Assembly (NCBI RefSeq): GCF_963678635.1
Contig: NC_087066.1
Coordinates: 8,709,954 to 8,773,953 of the forward strand
Reading direction: 5' to 3'
Origin: Symsagittifera roscoffensis
Taxonomy: Eukaryota; Xenacoelomorpha; Acoela; Convolutidae
DNA: 64,000 nt
Shown here: piece by piece, positions 35,134-47,640 of the stretch
Layout of the letters: each line of letters starts with the position of its first letter
Position numbering within the stretch: position 1 is the first letter of the stretch
Program-made: the position numbers and the translations under genes
The notes under the pieces: generated by a model
The model's input: only the letters and a program-made list of their open reading frames with translations
What the model was told of the DNA's origin: nothing
The model's database searches: none

Positions 35134-35335
35134 AAATTATTCGAATACGTTTCAAATAAGCTGCAGATTTTTACGCAGACCAGGAGAAAAAAAAAACAAA
35201 AAACTGAAAGAAAACTTAACCAATTTCAAACAAGGCCGATTTTTGTGAACGTGATCGTTTTTTTCTCTCCTTTTTTCTGTGTTTTTTTTTTGGTCTGGGT
35301 AAAAATCTGCAGCTATTCGAATAAAAAACCAATTC
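35134..35335. repeat. Small foldback element
   Basis: GCTGCAGATTTTTAC (35160-35174) is mirrored exactly by GTAAAAATCTGCAGC (35299-35313). The pairing continues inward with one mismatch (CAGACC / GGTCTG) and is bracketed by 'attattcgaata' on both sides. The interior is A/T-homopolymer rich. A ~200-bp foldback MITE is the simplest reading. Confidence 0.75.
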
Positions 35336-35771
35336 GAATAATTTAATAAAGTTGTATAATTTTGGTCGATTTGGCCTATTTGCTTTTTAAAAGAATAAAA
35401 ACATTGCATTTCCTTAACCAAACCAATCGGTGCGATGGGCGTTTTGTTTTGTACCTTTATACATTGAACATTACAAATCGCCGATTTAGGAAATTTGGAC
35501 GTAATAAGTGAAAAAACCCCTGTTTGTTTGTAAAATTGTCCGAACAACAAGGTTAACAAGAAACAGAGAAGATTTTGACCAAAATGCCATTGCAAAGGCG
35601 ATTAACCACAACGCGATAAGTACTGCATCTTAAGAATTTGTCAAATTTTTGAAATTTTTCTCTTTTTTAAGAGCAGCAGGATAACTAATAATGCGCTTCA
35701 AAAACTCAAAATAATGATATGAACTAAATTATTTCCTACGCACGTATCCATTGAGCGTTTTTTTTTCAATT

Positions 35772-35818
35772 TTTAGAAGCTTAGCTTCGAAAAATTGAAT
35801 TTAGAAGCTTAGCTTCTC
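35772..35818. repeat. Palindromic short duplication
   Basis: 'tagaagcttagcttc' occurs twice within 45 bases; each copy is itself near-palindromic (GAAGC-tta-GCTTC). Confidence 0.8.
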
Positions 35819-35819
35819 G

Positions 35820-37264
35820 TCAACTTATGTTTGTGACAACTGATTTCGCGTAAAAAAATCCTCCGCCTACATTCCACAATATTCACTGGGGGATGGTCAG
35901 AGCATACGCATTTTTTCGAGGTTGCTTTGGTAAAAACGCGGTACTTTTTGAACTAAAAACACAAAACATGCAATTTTTTTGTGAAGGGACGTAAATCTTG
36001 CAAAAGTTTTTCAAAACTGTTGCAAGTTTTTAACATCGTAGTCATTTCACTAATATTAAGTAAATGAAGCATTTCGTTCAAACCTCTGAATTTCCAAAAA
36101 AAAATTTATTTTTAGTTAGCGGTAAAACATTTGTTTTATTGGATCAACCGTACAATTCCCCCTCAAATCAATTTAGATGGAAAAAATATGGATTTATCAT
36201 AAACTAACTTTGAGTTTAGCCTTCTTTGTTCAAAATTAACAGTTTTACTAAAAAAATAGAATTGAAACATTAATTTGTGAAATTAATAGCATAAAAATGC
36301 ATTCCCGCATAAAAAATGTGCAGACCAATTGTATTTGCGCGTTTGAATGAAATGCATATTTAAACTGCATTAAGTTTCAGATTTAATACATGCTTGGGAA
36401 GGTTTTTTTTATGGTAGGTCACTTAGGGGAGAAAGGAGAAGAGATTGTACGGTTGATCCGATTTATTTTCGAAGTTACACAACCATTAATATATATGTAA
36501 AAGCACTGAATATAATAAAAGCAGCAAATTCATTATTTTTTCGGTAGAGCGCAAATTTTTGTTTATTTATTGCACATGTTGCAAACTGATTTCAACTCTT
36601 GCAACAACTTTGAAAAAAAGAAAGATTTATTGTACATTTTCTAGCAAGGTTTGCATTCCGAGAAAACTGAGGATGTATTTGATTTATGTATTGACTAATT
36701 GGTAATCAAATATGTACTTATTTTGCAGTTTAATTTTAATTTCCTGCTTCAAAAAAATTTCAAAAATTTTTTCAATATAATGTTGAGTTCTACAAAATTA
36801 TGTCCCCAATATACTTGATTTACAAACAAAAGTTTGTGTTCTGAAGCATCTTGAAAAGTTTTCAACTTTTGAGAAAATTTAGAACTTTTGCGCAAAAAGT
36901 AACTAATGAAACTATGTTTGCGTTCTGAATTTTATTCAAAGAATAACCCAAATTTTCAAGCAAACCAATTCTAGCCTTTTATGGCTATTCTAAGACCGAT
37001 GAAAAACATATTCCCGAAATTGAAAGCCATGATGGATATACACAAGAATTTATTTGTTAAAAAAGAAACAAAGTTCAATTTTTTGACTGTAATGAAGTTT
37101 CGGCTTGAATTCTTTTTCGACTTCAGTTTGAGCTAACCTCTTAGACTGAGTAAAGCTATAATTTGGTTCAAAAAATAAGACTCGCAACATAATGTATAGC
37201 AGAAAAAAAAGACATAATGTAACAAAAAATTTTTTTTATCAAATGGTGGGTAACTCAGCCATCT
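35820..37264. other. No gene seen
   Basis: AT-rich spacer upstream of the LINE; its untranslated leader may lie in the last few hundred bases. Confidence 0.5.
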
Positions 37265-40085
37265 ATGTCACACTGTTTAAATAATATCAACAGCACTATA
37301 TACAACTATATAGAAGAACGTCATATGGGCTACTTAAAAGACAGTAAAATAAGGTCCCTCAGATGCCATCATGACCAACTCGTTATAGATATTAATCAGT
37401 TAGAACAAAAACCTTTGATTATTGCGCTATGCGAAACCTGGCTGTGTGATAATGATTATCTGAATCTCTATCATCTTGAAGGCTACTATTTTTACGTTGT
37501 CTATAAACACCCACAGAGCAAAAATGAGGTTTTTTTAAAATCACTTTGAGAATTACTTTCTGTACTTAAATGCTTTGAAAACTAATTTTCTTGTTTGTGG
37601 AGATTTTAATATCGACACTTTAGATTGCAAGCCAATTTCCAATTCTTATATTAATCTAATTAAAAGCTGTGGTGCGCATATTTTGAATAGAGATCCAACT
37701 CGCATTACTCCAACATTGAGTCAATGTATTGATTATTTAATTGCTAATTTCGATGCCAACGTAAAAACGCTGGATTCAACTATTTTTGATCATTTTCCCG
37801 TAATTTTATCTGGTTAAGTGAATGTTGATCCGCAAAAAAATCAAGATTACTGCTATAAAAATCTTCAAAATCTTTACCGTGACGATAATATTTATGAATA
37901 TTTATTACTCTTAGAAAACAAATAGTCAAAATTTTATAAGCTTAGTGATCCCAATGAGAAATTATGTCTGTTAGTTGAATCCATGGTTTCATCAATTGAT
38001 CGTTTTGCTCCCTTAGAAAAATCGAAAACACAAAAACAGTCATGGGTTACCAATTCAACCAAAAAGATCCTCAAAAACCGCGATCGGTTTTTCAGTAAGT
38101 GGGTACAAAATCCTACTGAACTGAATAAACTGAAATATTCTCAAGCTAGAAATTTAGCAACCAAGGTAATAAGAATTGAAAAAAGAGTTTATTACGACAA
38201 AAAAGTTGGAAATGGTAGAAATTCGAAATCGCTGTTCCAGGCCTTCAATGAATTTTGCAGAGGAAACTCCAAAAACAAGAGTTTTTTGGCTGCTGATGTT
38301 TTAAATGAATTTTTTGCCTCAATTGGCGAGAAACTGAGAAATCCTGAATTTGATTACAAACAAGCGTTGGGTTATGTAGATCGCATCAAAAAATCAATGG
38401 TTTTTTATAAAATTACCCACAAGAAAATTAAAATTGCCATATATGTTGAAAAATAAAGGTTCAAATGGTCTTTGTGGCATAAATAACAAAATTATAAAAT
38501 TATCGCTGCCTGTAATTTCTGTAAGAATTTGCAGTCTTTTCAACCAATTCGTTAATAGTGGTTAGTTTCCTCAAGGCTTTAAAGCTGTAAAAGTCGTTTC
38601 CCCTTTTTAAGGGAGGTTTAAAAGAATCTTTGGAAAATTATAGACCTATTAGTTTACTCAGTTCACTCAGCAAAATTTTCGAAAGGATAATATTCAATAG
38701 AATGTATAACTTTGCTAACAAGCAGAAGATTCTTTATGAAAAACAATTTGGATTTCAAAAGAAAAAGTCATGCGTGGACGCATTAATTGAATTCACCGAA
38801 CTTATTAGAGAGGGATCGGACAAAAAATTCGTTAGTCAATTATGCCTTGTTGATCTCAAAAAAGCATTTGATACCATAAATCATGATCTTCTTTCGCAAA
38901 AATGGAAAAATACAGCTTTAGAGGTCGGATTCTTTGTGTTCTGAAAAATTGCTTTACAAACCGGTTTCAATTTGTTCAAACTGATAATAAAATAGCTTCT
39001 AGTTGCTCTATGTCTTGTGGAGTACTCCAAGGGTCATTTTTAGGTCCGTTTTTGTTTTTAATATATATAAATGATCTTCCAAAAATTGCTGAAGGATTTG
39101 AGGTTGCTCTATTTGCTGATCATACTAATAATGCAATGCAGAAAAAAATTGCTGCGATAGCTTTGATAGTTCGTTAAATAAAGTGGATAGATGGTTCAAA
39201 CGAATGGACTTTGTGTCAATCCTGGTAAAACTCAAATAATGAAATTTGGTAATAAATTTTCAAAAGATTACTTTGCTTTTGGTACTACAGAACAAATTAC
39301 AAATGTGTGTAAATATTTAGGCATTTTTGTTGCTTTGAAACTTACTTTCAAATTTCACATTGAATATGTGTGCAAAAAATTAATTAAATATGTGGCATTT
39401 TCCGGAAAGCTAGGTTTGTTTTTTCTAAACAGCAGATGGTTCGCTTCTACAAAGCATATGTAAATCCTCCAATCACTTATGGAATTTTAATGTACGGCAA
39501 TACATCCCAATCTCACCTTACCAAGATAATGAAACTACAAAAAAGAATCTTGAGAGCAATTGTTTTCAAACGTAGATATGAATCAATTAAGAAAATTATG
39601 GACGAAAACAAATTGCTTACTGTTTTGGATTTATACTTTTTTGAGATATTTAAGTATTTGTTTATGGAATTGCAATCGGACAAAAAAAATGGTTTTCTGT
39701 CTCAGATTTACTCCCAAAAAAGTGGACCATGTACCAGGAGCAAAGCGAAAGGCGTAATTAAAGTGGCAAAATTTTCTACTACCGCTTAACAGAGATCGCT
39801 TACATTTAGAACTGTGCAGGCTTTTAACTATTTAAAACAAAATGATTTGATACCTGTTAATATACATGAAATGTCAGAAGTTAGTTGTTTGAGACTCTAT
39901 AAACAGTTTTTTCAAATTTACCTAAAAGACAATCAGGACCTCTACAAACTGTTTTTAATTTCAGCCCTTAATTTACTTTGTTTGTTGAGTTGATGCGGGC
40001 TGTCTTCTCTTTACTCTCCAGGATATCCTACTCGATGAGCAGTACTGCTCTTTAGGATCTCCCTCCAGGCATAATTTATTGCTTT
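37265..40085 (+). pseudogene. CR1/L2-type LINE, endonuclease plus RT, broken
   Basis: A LINE ORF2 copies element RNA at a nick made by its own apurinic-type endonuclease. Endonuclease motifs: 'LIIALCETWL' (37411-37440), 'CGDFNID' (near 37597) and 'DHFPV' (near 37788). RT: 'ENYRPISLLSSLSKIFERII' (38633 on), 'LVDLKKAFDTINHDLL' (motif A, about 38849), 'CGVLQGSFLGPFLFLIYIN' (motif B, about 39017) and 'ALFADHTNN' (motif C, about 39106). The usual FADD/YADD is FADH here, which removes a catalytic Asp. After RT comes 'NPPITYGILMYGN' and a C-terminal tail ending near 39990, then a possible 3' UTR to about 40085. Frame breaks lie near 37549, 37815, 38456, 38930, 39175 and 39450. ORF1 and a poly-A tail were not seen. 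Confidence 0.93.
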
Positions 40086-40244
40086 TGGCGTTGTATATGT
40101 AGCTGGTAAAAAAATTCAAATTTCAAATTTCAGTGAAAAAATTAATTATTCCATTAAAATTATTCAAACCAAAAGAAATTTTTCGTTGCGATTCGAAGAT
40201 ATACTGCCTCAACTCGGCAGAGCTTATGAGATTTTTTTTGAGAA

Positions 40245-40600
40245 AATCTATTTTTCAGAGGAAAAATCAGCGATCGCATTGATAAAAACAAAAAAAATTC
40301 CAAAATTTTTTAGTACCAGAGAGAAGCGAGAATTTTGTTGTTCCAAACGAGGCTAATATTTGGAATTTTTGACACTGTCGTTTTTGAGGAGTGCATTTTC
40401 TTATTACGCAGATATCACGTTTTTCATTGGTCGAGCATTTGAAAAAGGCCAGTTAATTTCACACTAAAATTTCGACCAAAAATTATAGCTTGGTCCTTGG
40501 GTCACATAGCTAGCGATCGTGCCTGTCATTTTTTTGTTTTTATCTATGCAATTGCTGATCTTTTAGCGTCCTGTAAAATGCAGATATCGACTTTTTCTAT
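40245..40600. repeat. Imperfect inverted repeat downstream of the LINE
   Basis: 'atcagcgatcgcattgataa' (40267) is mirrored by 'atctatgcaattgctgat' (about 40541), with matching 'aaaacaaaaaaa' / 'tttttttgtttt' tracts beside them. The words 'acgcagatatc' and 'atgcagatatc' also repeat in direct order. Probably a degraded foldback element. Confidence 0.6.
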
Positions 40601-41375
40601 CATTTAATTGGGGATTTCCGCATTCTTTTTTTTAGTCGAATCTCTTTTTTGAGTATTTTGAAAACACTGTAAAAAGTTAACATCGGCGTATTAATTAAAT
40701 TGTCTTGAAGTAAATCTTGCTTTGGGGACTCATGTTGATAGCTTTTTTGAAAAAAAAAATCACGTCCAGACATTTGTAACTGGTATTCAATTGTTGCCAA
40801 CGTTTCTGCTGACGACATCTTAATTGAATGTTCCCAAGCTATTTTGTTTGCATTGGCAACGTGTCCCTTGCGCCAAAAACATTTTCCAAAAATAAGTGTT
40901 TCGAATTGTTTGAAAATTTTCAACCGAGTGAGATTAACTATATAATACATGAATGATTATGACAACGATTATCTGGACAATTAATTGGGCTATCTTGTAG
41001 GAAAAGTTTGGTTGATTGTTTCTGATGGCATAATGAATGGTAGCTAACGCCAAAGGCATTTTCAGAAAATATTTAGGTTTGAATGACCTTAAATGAGTAT
41101 CTCAAGTAATTTCGAAGTTAAGTTCCTCTCGATGGTCGAGTAGTCAATTTTCTGCGAGAAAGGAGACATATCTCCCCCGTGCCCTTCCCTTCTCCCACGT
41201 AGTTGCACTTTTGCAAATATTTGTATGCGGCTTAACATTCGGAAATGCTAATTGCACTAAGATTTTTGCTATTTTGCTGTTGATTTGTTTATCAGAAGCT
41301 TTTAAGTTATAAAAACAAATCGAATCTAGTTTTGAGCGTTTTTTTTAGAATTTAATTTGCTTAACGCTTTTTTAT
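40601..41375. other. No gene seen
   Basis: AT-rich; a 116-codon minus-strand frame (40600-40950) lacks recognisable motifs. Confidence 0.45.
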
Positions 41376-41582
41376 CACAGCCTGACCAATTACGTCTGCA
41401 ATAGTGGTACCACATTAAAGTTCTTGACACAAAAAAATGGCCTTGAAGAGCAAAAAAATAGCTTCGCTCTGCAAAATAACTCATTCTGGAATGTGGGAAA
41501 AGAAGACAAACGGAGTGTGCTTAGACAGGCTGGATAGCCTTTTAAAGATCCTCTGCGTATCGCAGAAACTATAATTATACTG
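41376..41582 (+). mobile_element. tRNA-derived SINE, head-truncated copy
   Basis: Matches the body of the SINE at 25580-25900: 'cacagcctgaccaa', 'gcaatagtggtaccac', 'agcttcgctc', 'ctggaatgtggg' and 'cgcagaaacta'. The tRNA-like head is missing, as expected for 5' truncation during target-primed insertion. Confidence 0.85.
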
Positions 41583-41814
41583 AAAACCAATTACTCGCAA
41601 ATGATTTTTCCGATCAGCGAGTAAATTCAGTCAGTCAGATAGTGGCTTTCCACTTTTTTTTATTCGAAAGTGTCCAAATGTGAGGAGTGATCGGATTGGT
41701 CCCAAGTGGTCCGAATTGGTCCCACGTTGTTATAAAAATCAGATCAATTTCAATAGCCTGAGCAGTCAATAAAAATGAAGAATTTCAATGAAATTTTGAC
41801 ATCTGGAAGACCTA

Positions 41815-42770
41815 TGTTATATGCCAATTTGACAATTGACAACCATCTTGGATGACTTCATTTTTTCATGCAATCAGGAATAATCCGGGAAAAAATTGAA
41901 ATCCAGAACTCAGCAAAAACAAAATTGGGAAAAATGCAAAACTGAACTACCAAACACGTGCAACCAACTAATTCATAATCAAATTAATGTTTACAGCAAG
42001 AAAAAGCTCAAATACAACGTGTAAACTAGACGAGCTTGAGATGTGCCAGGAACAATCAGATAATTTTATTCTCGGGAGAGCGCATGCCAGCATGCCACCT
42101 CTACAAACCCAACAGCCCTCTACACTCAGTCGACAATGGAAACTTGCCGAACAACTCGCAACCCATATTTGGAAACATTTGATCAACGAGTTTATCCCAA
42201 CATTACTGCCCGACAACAATGGACAAAGAAGACGCCGCCTATCAAAATAGGAGAAATTATTTGGATTCTTCAGGATATGACGCCATGAGGACTCTGGATA
42301 GTTGAACGGATCACAGGATAGTTGAACGGATCACATTTATTAGTCCGGACTATTGCAATGAACCAGCAAACGAAGAATCACAACCATGAGAGCCTCACCC
42401 TAAGCCAGCCCTCCCGCAGACAGCCATAGCCAATAAATTCAACCGACACTTACACGACCATTAAGCCAGCGTTATAAGTTTTAAGTTTTATAAATAAGAA
42501 CCACCCACCCTTTTTTCTTAATTTATTTTACAACTGCAGAAGCAAGCCGAATGTTATATGCCAACTTGACAATTCACAACCATCTTAGATGACTTCAACA
42601 ACTTCTATATGCAATCCGGAAAACTCCGGACAAAAAATTGAAAACCAGAACTCAGCAAATACAAAAATAGGAAAAACGCAAAATTGAGTTACCAAACACG
42701 TGCAACCAACTAATTCATGATCAAATCAAAGTTTAAAGCAAGAAAAAGCTCGAACACCGTTTAAACTAGA
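41815..42770 (+). mobile_element. Internally deleted BEL/Pao element with two LTR-like repeats
   Basis: Two direct repeats of ~217 bp (41815-42030 and 42552-42770) share the start TGTTATATGCCAA, the middle 'ccaaacacgtgcaaccaact' and the end 'aaactaga'. They enclose 521 bp holding only the C-terminal part of a BEL/Pao-type integrase. This looks like a large internal deletion with the LTR pair kept. Exact LTR ends are uncertain, because the 3' end does not finish in CA and no target duplication was found. Confidence 0.7.
42031..42372 (+). pseudogene. BEL/Pao integrase C-terminal fragment
   Basis: Reads 'QLATHIWKHLINEFIPTLLP' near 42157, then after a frame change 'GEIIWILQDMTP' and 'LWIVERITFISPD', the pattern of the integrase C-terminal segment in BEL/Pao pol proteins. 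It is interrupted by a stop after DMTP and by an exact 20-bp tandem duplication (42296-42315 and 42316-42335, 'ggatagttgaacggatcaca'). The fragment does not overlap the integrase part remaining at 17167-17370. Confidence 0.75.
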
Positions 42771-43393
42771 AACAATTTCAAGTTCGTTTTCTATAACCTA
42801 TCTACATGCGGCATTCTAGAAGCTCTGTAACTTGTAGTTGAGGTTTTGCGGTAAAAATGAGTACAAACTGTTGCATTAAACAAACTTGAGAAATTGAGCA
42901 TTCGGAACAAAATTGTCGGCAGGGAAATTATTCAAGAAGTTACAATTGATTTTTAACTTTCTCAGCTAAACTTTTTATTTCATACCAATTGGGTTTGCTC
43001 GTCCATTTTCATGTTTAGATAAAATATTAATTCCAGCGAAATTATAAATTTTTTAATAATCGAATCTGAATAGGTAGTTTTTGATTTTCAATTGTTATTG
43101 TTTTTCTTTGTGGTTGATAGCTGAATCAGGAATTTTCAGTTTTCAACAGTTTCTATCTTCACTGTCGTAACATGTTTTCGAACCAACCAATATTTTTCTT
43201 CAAATCCATTTGGTTTTTGTCAACGTTTCCCTCATCTGAAAATTGACTGCAGTGCAACATGGTGTTGTTTGCATGAATTTGATAATCGGAGCAATCACCA
43301 ACATCATTGGGGCAAGACTGTGAAGAGCAACGGTTCTAGAAAAAAATTTTAAGGATCCCACTTGTGATTATTCGATTATTCGTGTAGCTACAT

Positions 43394-43727
43394 TTATCTT
43401 GACGCGTTGGACTTTTTAATGAAGTACGCTGAAATCAGATTTTTCGAAGATCCTGCAACACCCACACGTTTCGCAATTAATAGTATCAAAAATTCATGAT
43501 CAATGGCATCAAATGCTGAGGTGAGGTGTGAGGCAATAACTCCTGCTTCTTTTCCTCTGTCCAATTTGAGTAAGAAGTAATTGGACGTTTTTAACAAGAC
43601 TGGCTTTGTTTAACAAGGATGGCTCTGTTTTAACAAGGCTGGCTTTGTTTTTAACAAGACTTTCTACAGGCTGATTGTTTGAGATGGTATAAATTAGTTG
43701 ACTTGACATGGCCTGTTTTTGGCACAA
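43394..43727 (-). pseudogene. CR1/L2-like RT fragment, array unit 1
   Basis: Minus-strand peptide 'HLTSAFDAIDHEFLILLIAK' followed by 'RVGVAGSSKNLISAYFIKKS'. Non-LTR RTs typically have LDLSAAFDTIDHEILL then a G...W..SYL segment, so this is RT motif A and what follows. The first Asp of motif A is lost (HLTSAFD). Upstream, at 43909-44127, is a linker-like frame with 'CRQNDIIQNIDTNTRTVVVE'. Confidence 0.82.
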
Positions 43728-44382
43728 ACTTAGCTCTCACAGACAATTTTGGAAAAAAAACATAGTTTTAGAAATAGGTGTGTAGGCTTTTAAAACTTCC
43801 GGATCCAAAATTAGTTTACTTAGTTGCAGTTTAACTAAGGTTTCTTTAAAAACTGATAGAAAACTCTAATTATTATAGCTTCGTTTTGTCAAAACTATTA
43901 GTTGGAACTCAATCCAGCTGTGATGATAATTTTAGGTTAAAAAATTTCATTGGACTTGACATTGTTGCCATATTTGAGCTATGTTCAACAACTACGGTCC
44001 TCGTATTCGTGTCAATGTTTTGAATGATATCATTTTGTCGGCAACATCTTGATTCAGTTTTTAAACCACCCCGCATGAACTCATGTGATTCGAACTCATT
44101 TTGAGGTTTTTTGTAACAAACATACAATGATCTTACTCAGAAATCTCTTCAACAATTATTTTTAAAATTTTTATGCTTCACTTATGTATTGAGAACTTCA
44201 ATCTCACATTTTCGAACCAACTAACATTTTTCTTAAATTTCATTTGATTTTTGTCAACGTTTTCTTCATCTGAAGATTGACTGCACTACAACATGGTGTT
44301 CTTTGCATAAATTTGATAATCTGAGCAAGAACCAGTCTAATTGGCAAAAAACTGTGAAGATAAACGACTCAAGAAAAAATCC

Positions 44383-44852
44383 TTAAGGATCCCCACATGT
44401 GATTATTTGATTATTCATAATCGGTACGTTTATCTTGACGCGTTGAATTTTTTTGCTGAGGTAAACAGAAATCAGATTTTTCGACAATCTTTCAACACCC
44501 ACATTTTTTGCAAGTAAAAGTATCAAAAAATCATAATCAAGGACACCAAATGTTGTGATGAGGGGTAAGAATATAACAGCTGCTTTTTTCCTCTGTACCA
44601 TTTGAGTAAGAAAAAATTGGACGTTTTCAACAAGAATGGTTTTTTGAAAACAACTTTCTACGGGCTAATTGTTTGAGATGGTGTAAATTGTTCAATATGA
44701 CATGGCCTGTTTTTAGCACAAACACAACTATTACAAACGTTTTTGGAAAATAAACACAGTTTTGAAACAAGTGTGTAGGATTTTAAAAATTCAGGCTCCA
44801 AAGTTAGCTTCCTGAGTTTCGGTTTATCTAAAGTTTCTTTAAAAATTGACAA
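44383..44852 (-). pseudogene. CR1/L2-like RT fragment, array unit 2
   Basis: Two frames in order: 'KPKLRKLTLEPEFLKSYTLV' (RT start, matching the family's NYRPVSNL region), then 'FGVLDYDFLILLLAKNVGVE', 'KIQRVKINVPIMNNQIITCG' (the segment before motif B). The longest of the array fragments, and the clearest evidence that the units derive from RT. Confidence 0.85.
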
Positions 44853-45402
44853 AAAACTCTAAATACTAAAAATTCGTTCTGTGAAAAAAAATAATTCGAT
44901 TTCAATCCAGTTTTTATGATTATTTCTGAAGTCAAAAACTTTCAATGGGTCAGACATTGTTGCATCATTTAAGATATGCTCAAATGCTACGGTCCTCGTA
45001 ACCATGTCAACGTTTTAAATGATATCACTTTGACTGTAACACCTCTTAATTCAATTTTCAAACCAACCGATTCAAACTCATTTGCAGTTTTTCTTTTTTT
45101 GTTACAAAGATATCAATATGTTACTCAAAAAGCTCTCCAACAAATTCTTTTAGTTTGAATTATGCAATATTCAAGTTTTATCCTTCACTTTTCTTTTGAG
45201 AAATTTAGTCTCACACTTTCGAGCCAACCAACATTTCTTTTCAAATCCAATTAATTTTTCTCAACGTTTCCCTCATCTGAAGATTGACTGCAGTACAACA
45301 TGATGTTGCTTGCACAAAGTTGACGATCTGAGCAAGCATCAATTTAATTGGCAAAAGACGGGGAAGAGCAACAACGACTGGAGAAAATTTTTTTAAGGAT
45401 CT

Positions 45403-45570
45403 TCACTTTTGATTATTGGATGATTCGGTATAGCTACATCTATCTTGACGCGTTGGACTTTTTTGAGGTACACTAAAATCAGTTTTTTTTGACAATCTTT
45501 CAACACCCACGCATTTCGCAAGTAAAAATATCAAAAAATCATAATCAAGGACAGCAAATGCTGTGATGAA
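45403..45570 (-). pseudogene. CR1/L2-like RT fragment, array unit 3, cut by duplication
   Basis: Contains 'QFITAFAVLDYDFLIFLLAK' and 'CVGVERLSKK'. Its upstream part is cut off at 45575, the breakpoint of the segmental duplication. Confidence 0.8.
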
Positions 45571-45574
45571 TTGT

Positions 45575-47511
45575 ATTCTAGAAGCTCTGTAACTTGTAGT
45601 TGAGGTATTGCGGTAAAAATGAGTACAAACTGTTGCATTAAACAAACTTGAGAAACTGAGCATTCGGAACAAAAAGTGTCGGCTGGGAAATTCAAGAAGT
45701 TCCAATTGATTTATAACTTTCTCAGCTAAACTTTTTATTTCATACCAATTGGGTTTGCTCGTCCATTTTCATGTTTAGATAAAATATTAATTCCAGCGAA
45801 ATTATAAATTTTTTAATAATCGAATCTGAATAGGTAGTTTTTGATTTTCAATTGTTATTGTTTTTCTTTGTGGTTGATAGCTGAATCAGGAATTTTCAGT
45901 TTTCAACAGTTTCTATCTTCACTGTCGTAACATGTTTTCGAACCAACCAATATTTTTCTTCAAATCCATTTGGTTTTTGTCAACGTTTCCCTCATCTGAA
46001 AATTGACTGCAGTGCAACATGGTGTTGTTTGCATGAATTTGATAATCGGAGCAATCACCAACATCATTTGGGCAAGACTATGAAGAGCAACGGTTCTAGA
46101 AAAAATTTTAAGGATCCCACTTGTGATTATTCGATTATTCGTGTAGCTACATTTATCTTGACGCGTTGGACTTTTTAATGAAGTACGCTGAAATCACATT
46201 TTTCGAAGATCCTCCAACACCCACACGTTTCGCAATTAATAGTATCAAAAATTCATGATCAATGGCATCAAATGCTGAGGTGAGGTGTGAGGCAATAACT
46301 CCTGCTTCTTTTCCTCTGTCCAATTTGAGTAAGAAGTAATTGGACGTTTTTAACAAGACTGGCTTTGTTTAACAAGGATGGCTCTGTTTTAACAAGGCTG
46401 GCTTTGTTTTTAACAAGGATTTCTACAGGCTGATTGTTTGAGATGGTATAAATTAGTTGACTTGACATGGCCTGTTTTTGGCACAAACTTAGCTCTCACA
46501 GACAATTTTGGAAAAAAAACATAGTTTTAGAAATAGGTGTGTAGGCTTTTAAAACTTCCGGATCCAAAATTAGTTTCCTTAGTTGCAGTTTAACTAAGGT
46601 TTCTTTAAAAACTGATAGAAAACTCTAATTATTATAGCTTCGTTTTGTCAAAACTATTCGTTGGAACTCGATCCAGCTGTGATGATAATTTTAGGTTAAA
46701 TAATTTCATTGGACTTGACATTTTTGCCAAATTTGAGCTAGGTTCAACAACTACGGTCCTCGTATTCGTGTCAATGTTTTGAATGATATCATTTTGTCGG
46801 CAACATCTTGATTCAGTTTTTAAACCACCCCAAGTGAACTCATGTGATTCGAACTCATTTTGAGGTTTTTTGTAACAAACATACAATAATCTTACTCAAA
46901 AATCTCTTCAACAATTACTTTTAATATTTTTATGCTTCACTTATGTATTGAGAACTTCAATCTCACATTTTCGAACCAACTAACATTTTTCTTTAATTTC
47001 ATTTGATTTTTGTCAACGTTTCCTGTTTCCTTCATCTGAAGATTGACTGCACTACAAACATGGTGTTCTTTGCATAAATTTGATAATCTGAGCAAGAACC
47101 AGTCTAATTGGCAAAAAACTGTGAAGATAAATGACTCAAGAAAAAATCCTTAAGGATCCAACCAACATTTCTTTTCAAATCCAATTAATTTTTCTCAACG
47201 TTTCCCTCATCTGAAGATTGACTGCAGTACAACATGATGTTGCTTGCACAAAGTTGACGATCTGAGCAAGCATCAATTTAAGTGGCAAAAGACGGGGAAG
47301 AGCAACAACGACTGGAGAAAATTTTTTTAAGGATCTTCACTTTTGATTATTGGATGATTCGGTATAGCTACATCTATCTTGATGCGTTGGACTTTTTTGA
47401 GGTACACTAAAATCAATTTTTTTGGCAATCTTGCAACACCCACGCATTTCGCAAGTAAAAATATCAAAAAATCATAATCAAGGACAGCAAATGCTGTGAT
47501 GAATTGTAGGG
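45575..47511 (-). repeat. Segmental tandem duplication, copy 2 with 836-bp deletion
   Basis: 45575-47159 matches 42813-44392 with only scattered differences. At 'aaggatcc|aaccaac' (about 47159) the copy jumps to sequence matching 45229-45574, so 44393-45228 has no counterpart. A deletion between two homologous array units explains this. After 47511 the array continues with older, more diverged sequence to about 48660. Confidence 0.88.
46153..46486 (-). pseudogene. CR1/L2-like RT fragment, array unit 4 (copy of unit 1)
   Basis: Nearly identical to 43394-43727. Its two frames differ from that copy at only a few residues (such as GVGGSSKNV for GVAGSSKNL), in line with a recent duplication. Confidence 0.85.
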
Positions 47512-47640
47512 ATATAACTGCTGCTTTTTTCCCCTGTACATTTCGAGTGAGAAGAAATTGGAAGTTTTTTTTAGCAAGACTGACTTTGTTGATTACAATT
47601 TTCTACAGGCTGATTGTTTCAGATTGTATAAATTGTTCAA
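47345..47640 (-). pseudogene. CR1/L2-like RT fragment, array unit 5
   Basis: Matches unit 3 over the AVLDYDFLIFLLAK-type segment (about 47440-47510) and extends past the point where unit 3 is truncated, showing what preceded the duplication breakpoint. Confidence 0.75.

Larger units (their letters stand above)
42813..45574 (-). repeat. Segmental tandem duplication, copy 1 (2,762 bp)
   Basis: The sequence from 'attctagaagctctgtaact' (42813) onward is repeated nearly base for base from 45575, directly adjacent. It contains units of the ~1-kb RT-fragment array, which share 'aaccaac...aacatttttctt', 'tcaacgtttccctcatctga' and 'ttgactgcagt(g/a)caacatg' at about 43182, 44216 and 45224. Confidence 0.9.

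Noticed and set aside
35152-35595. 147-codon minus-strand frame
   Set aside because: Overlaps a foldback element and its A/T homopolymer tracts; no motifs or splice signals.
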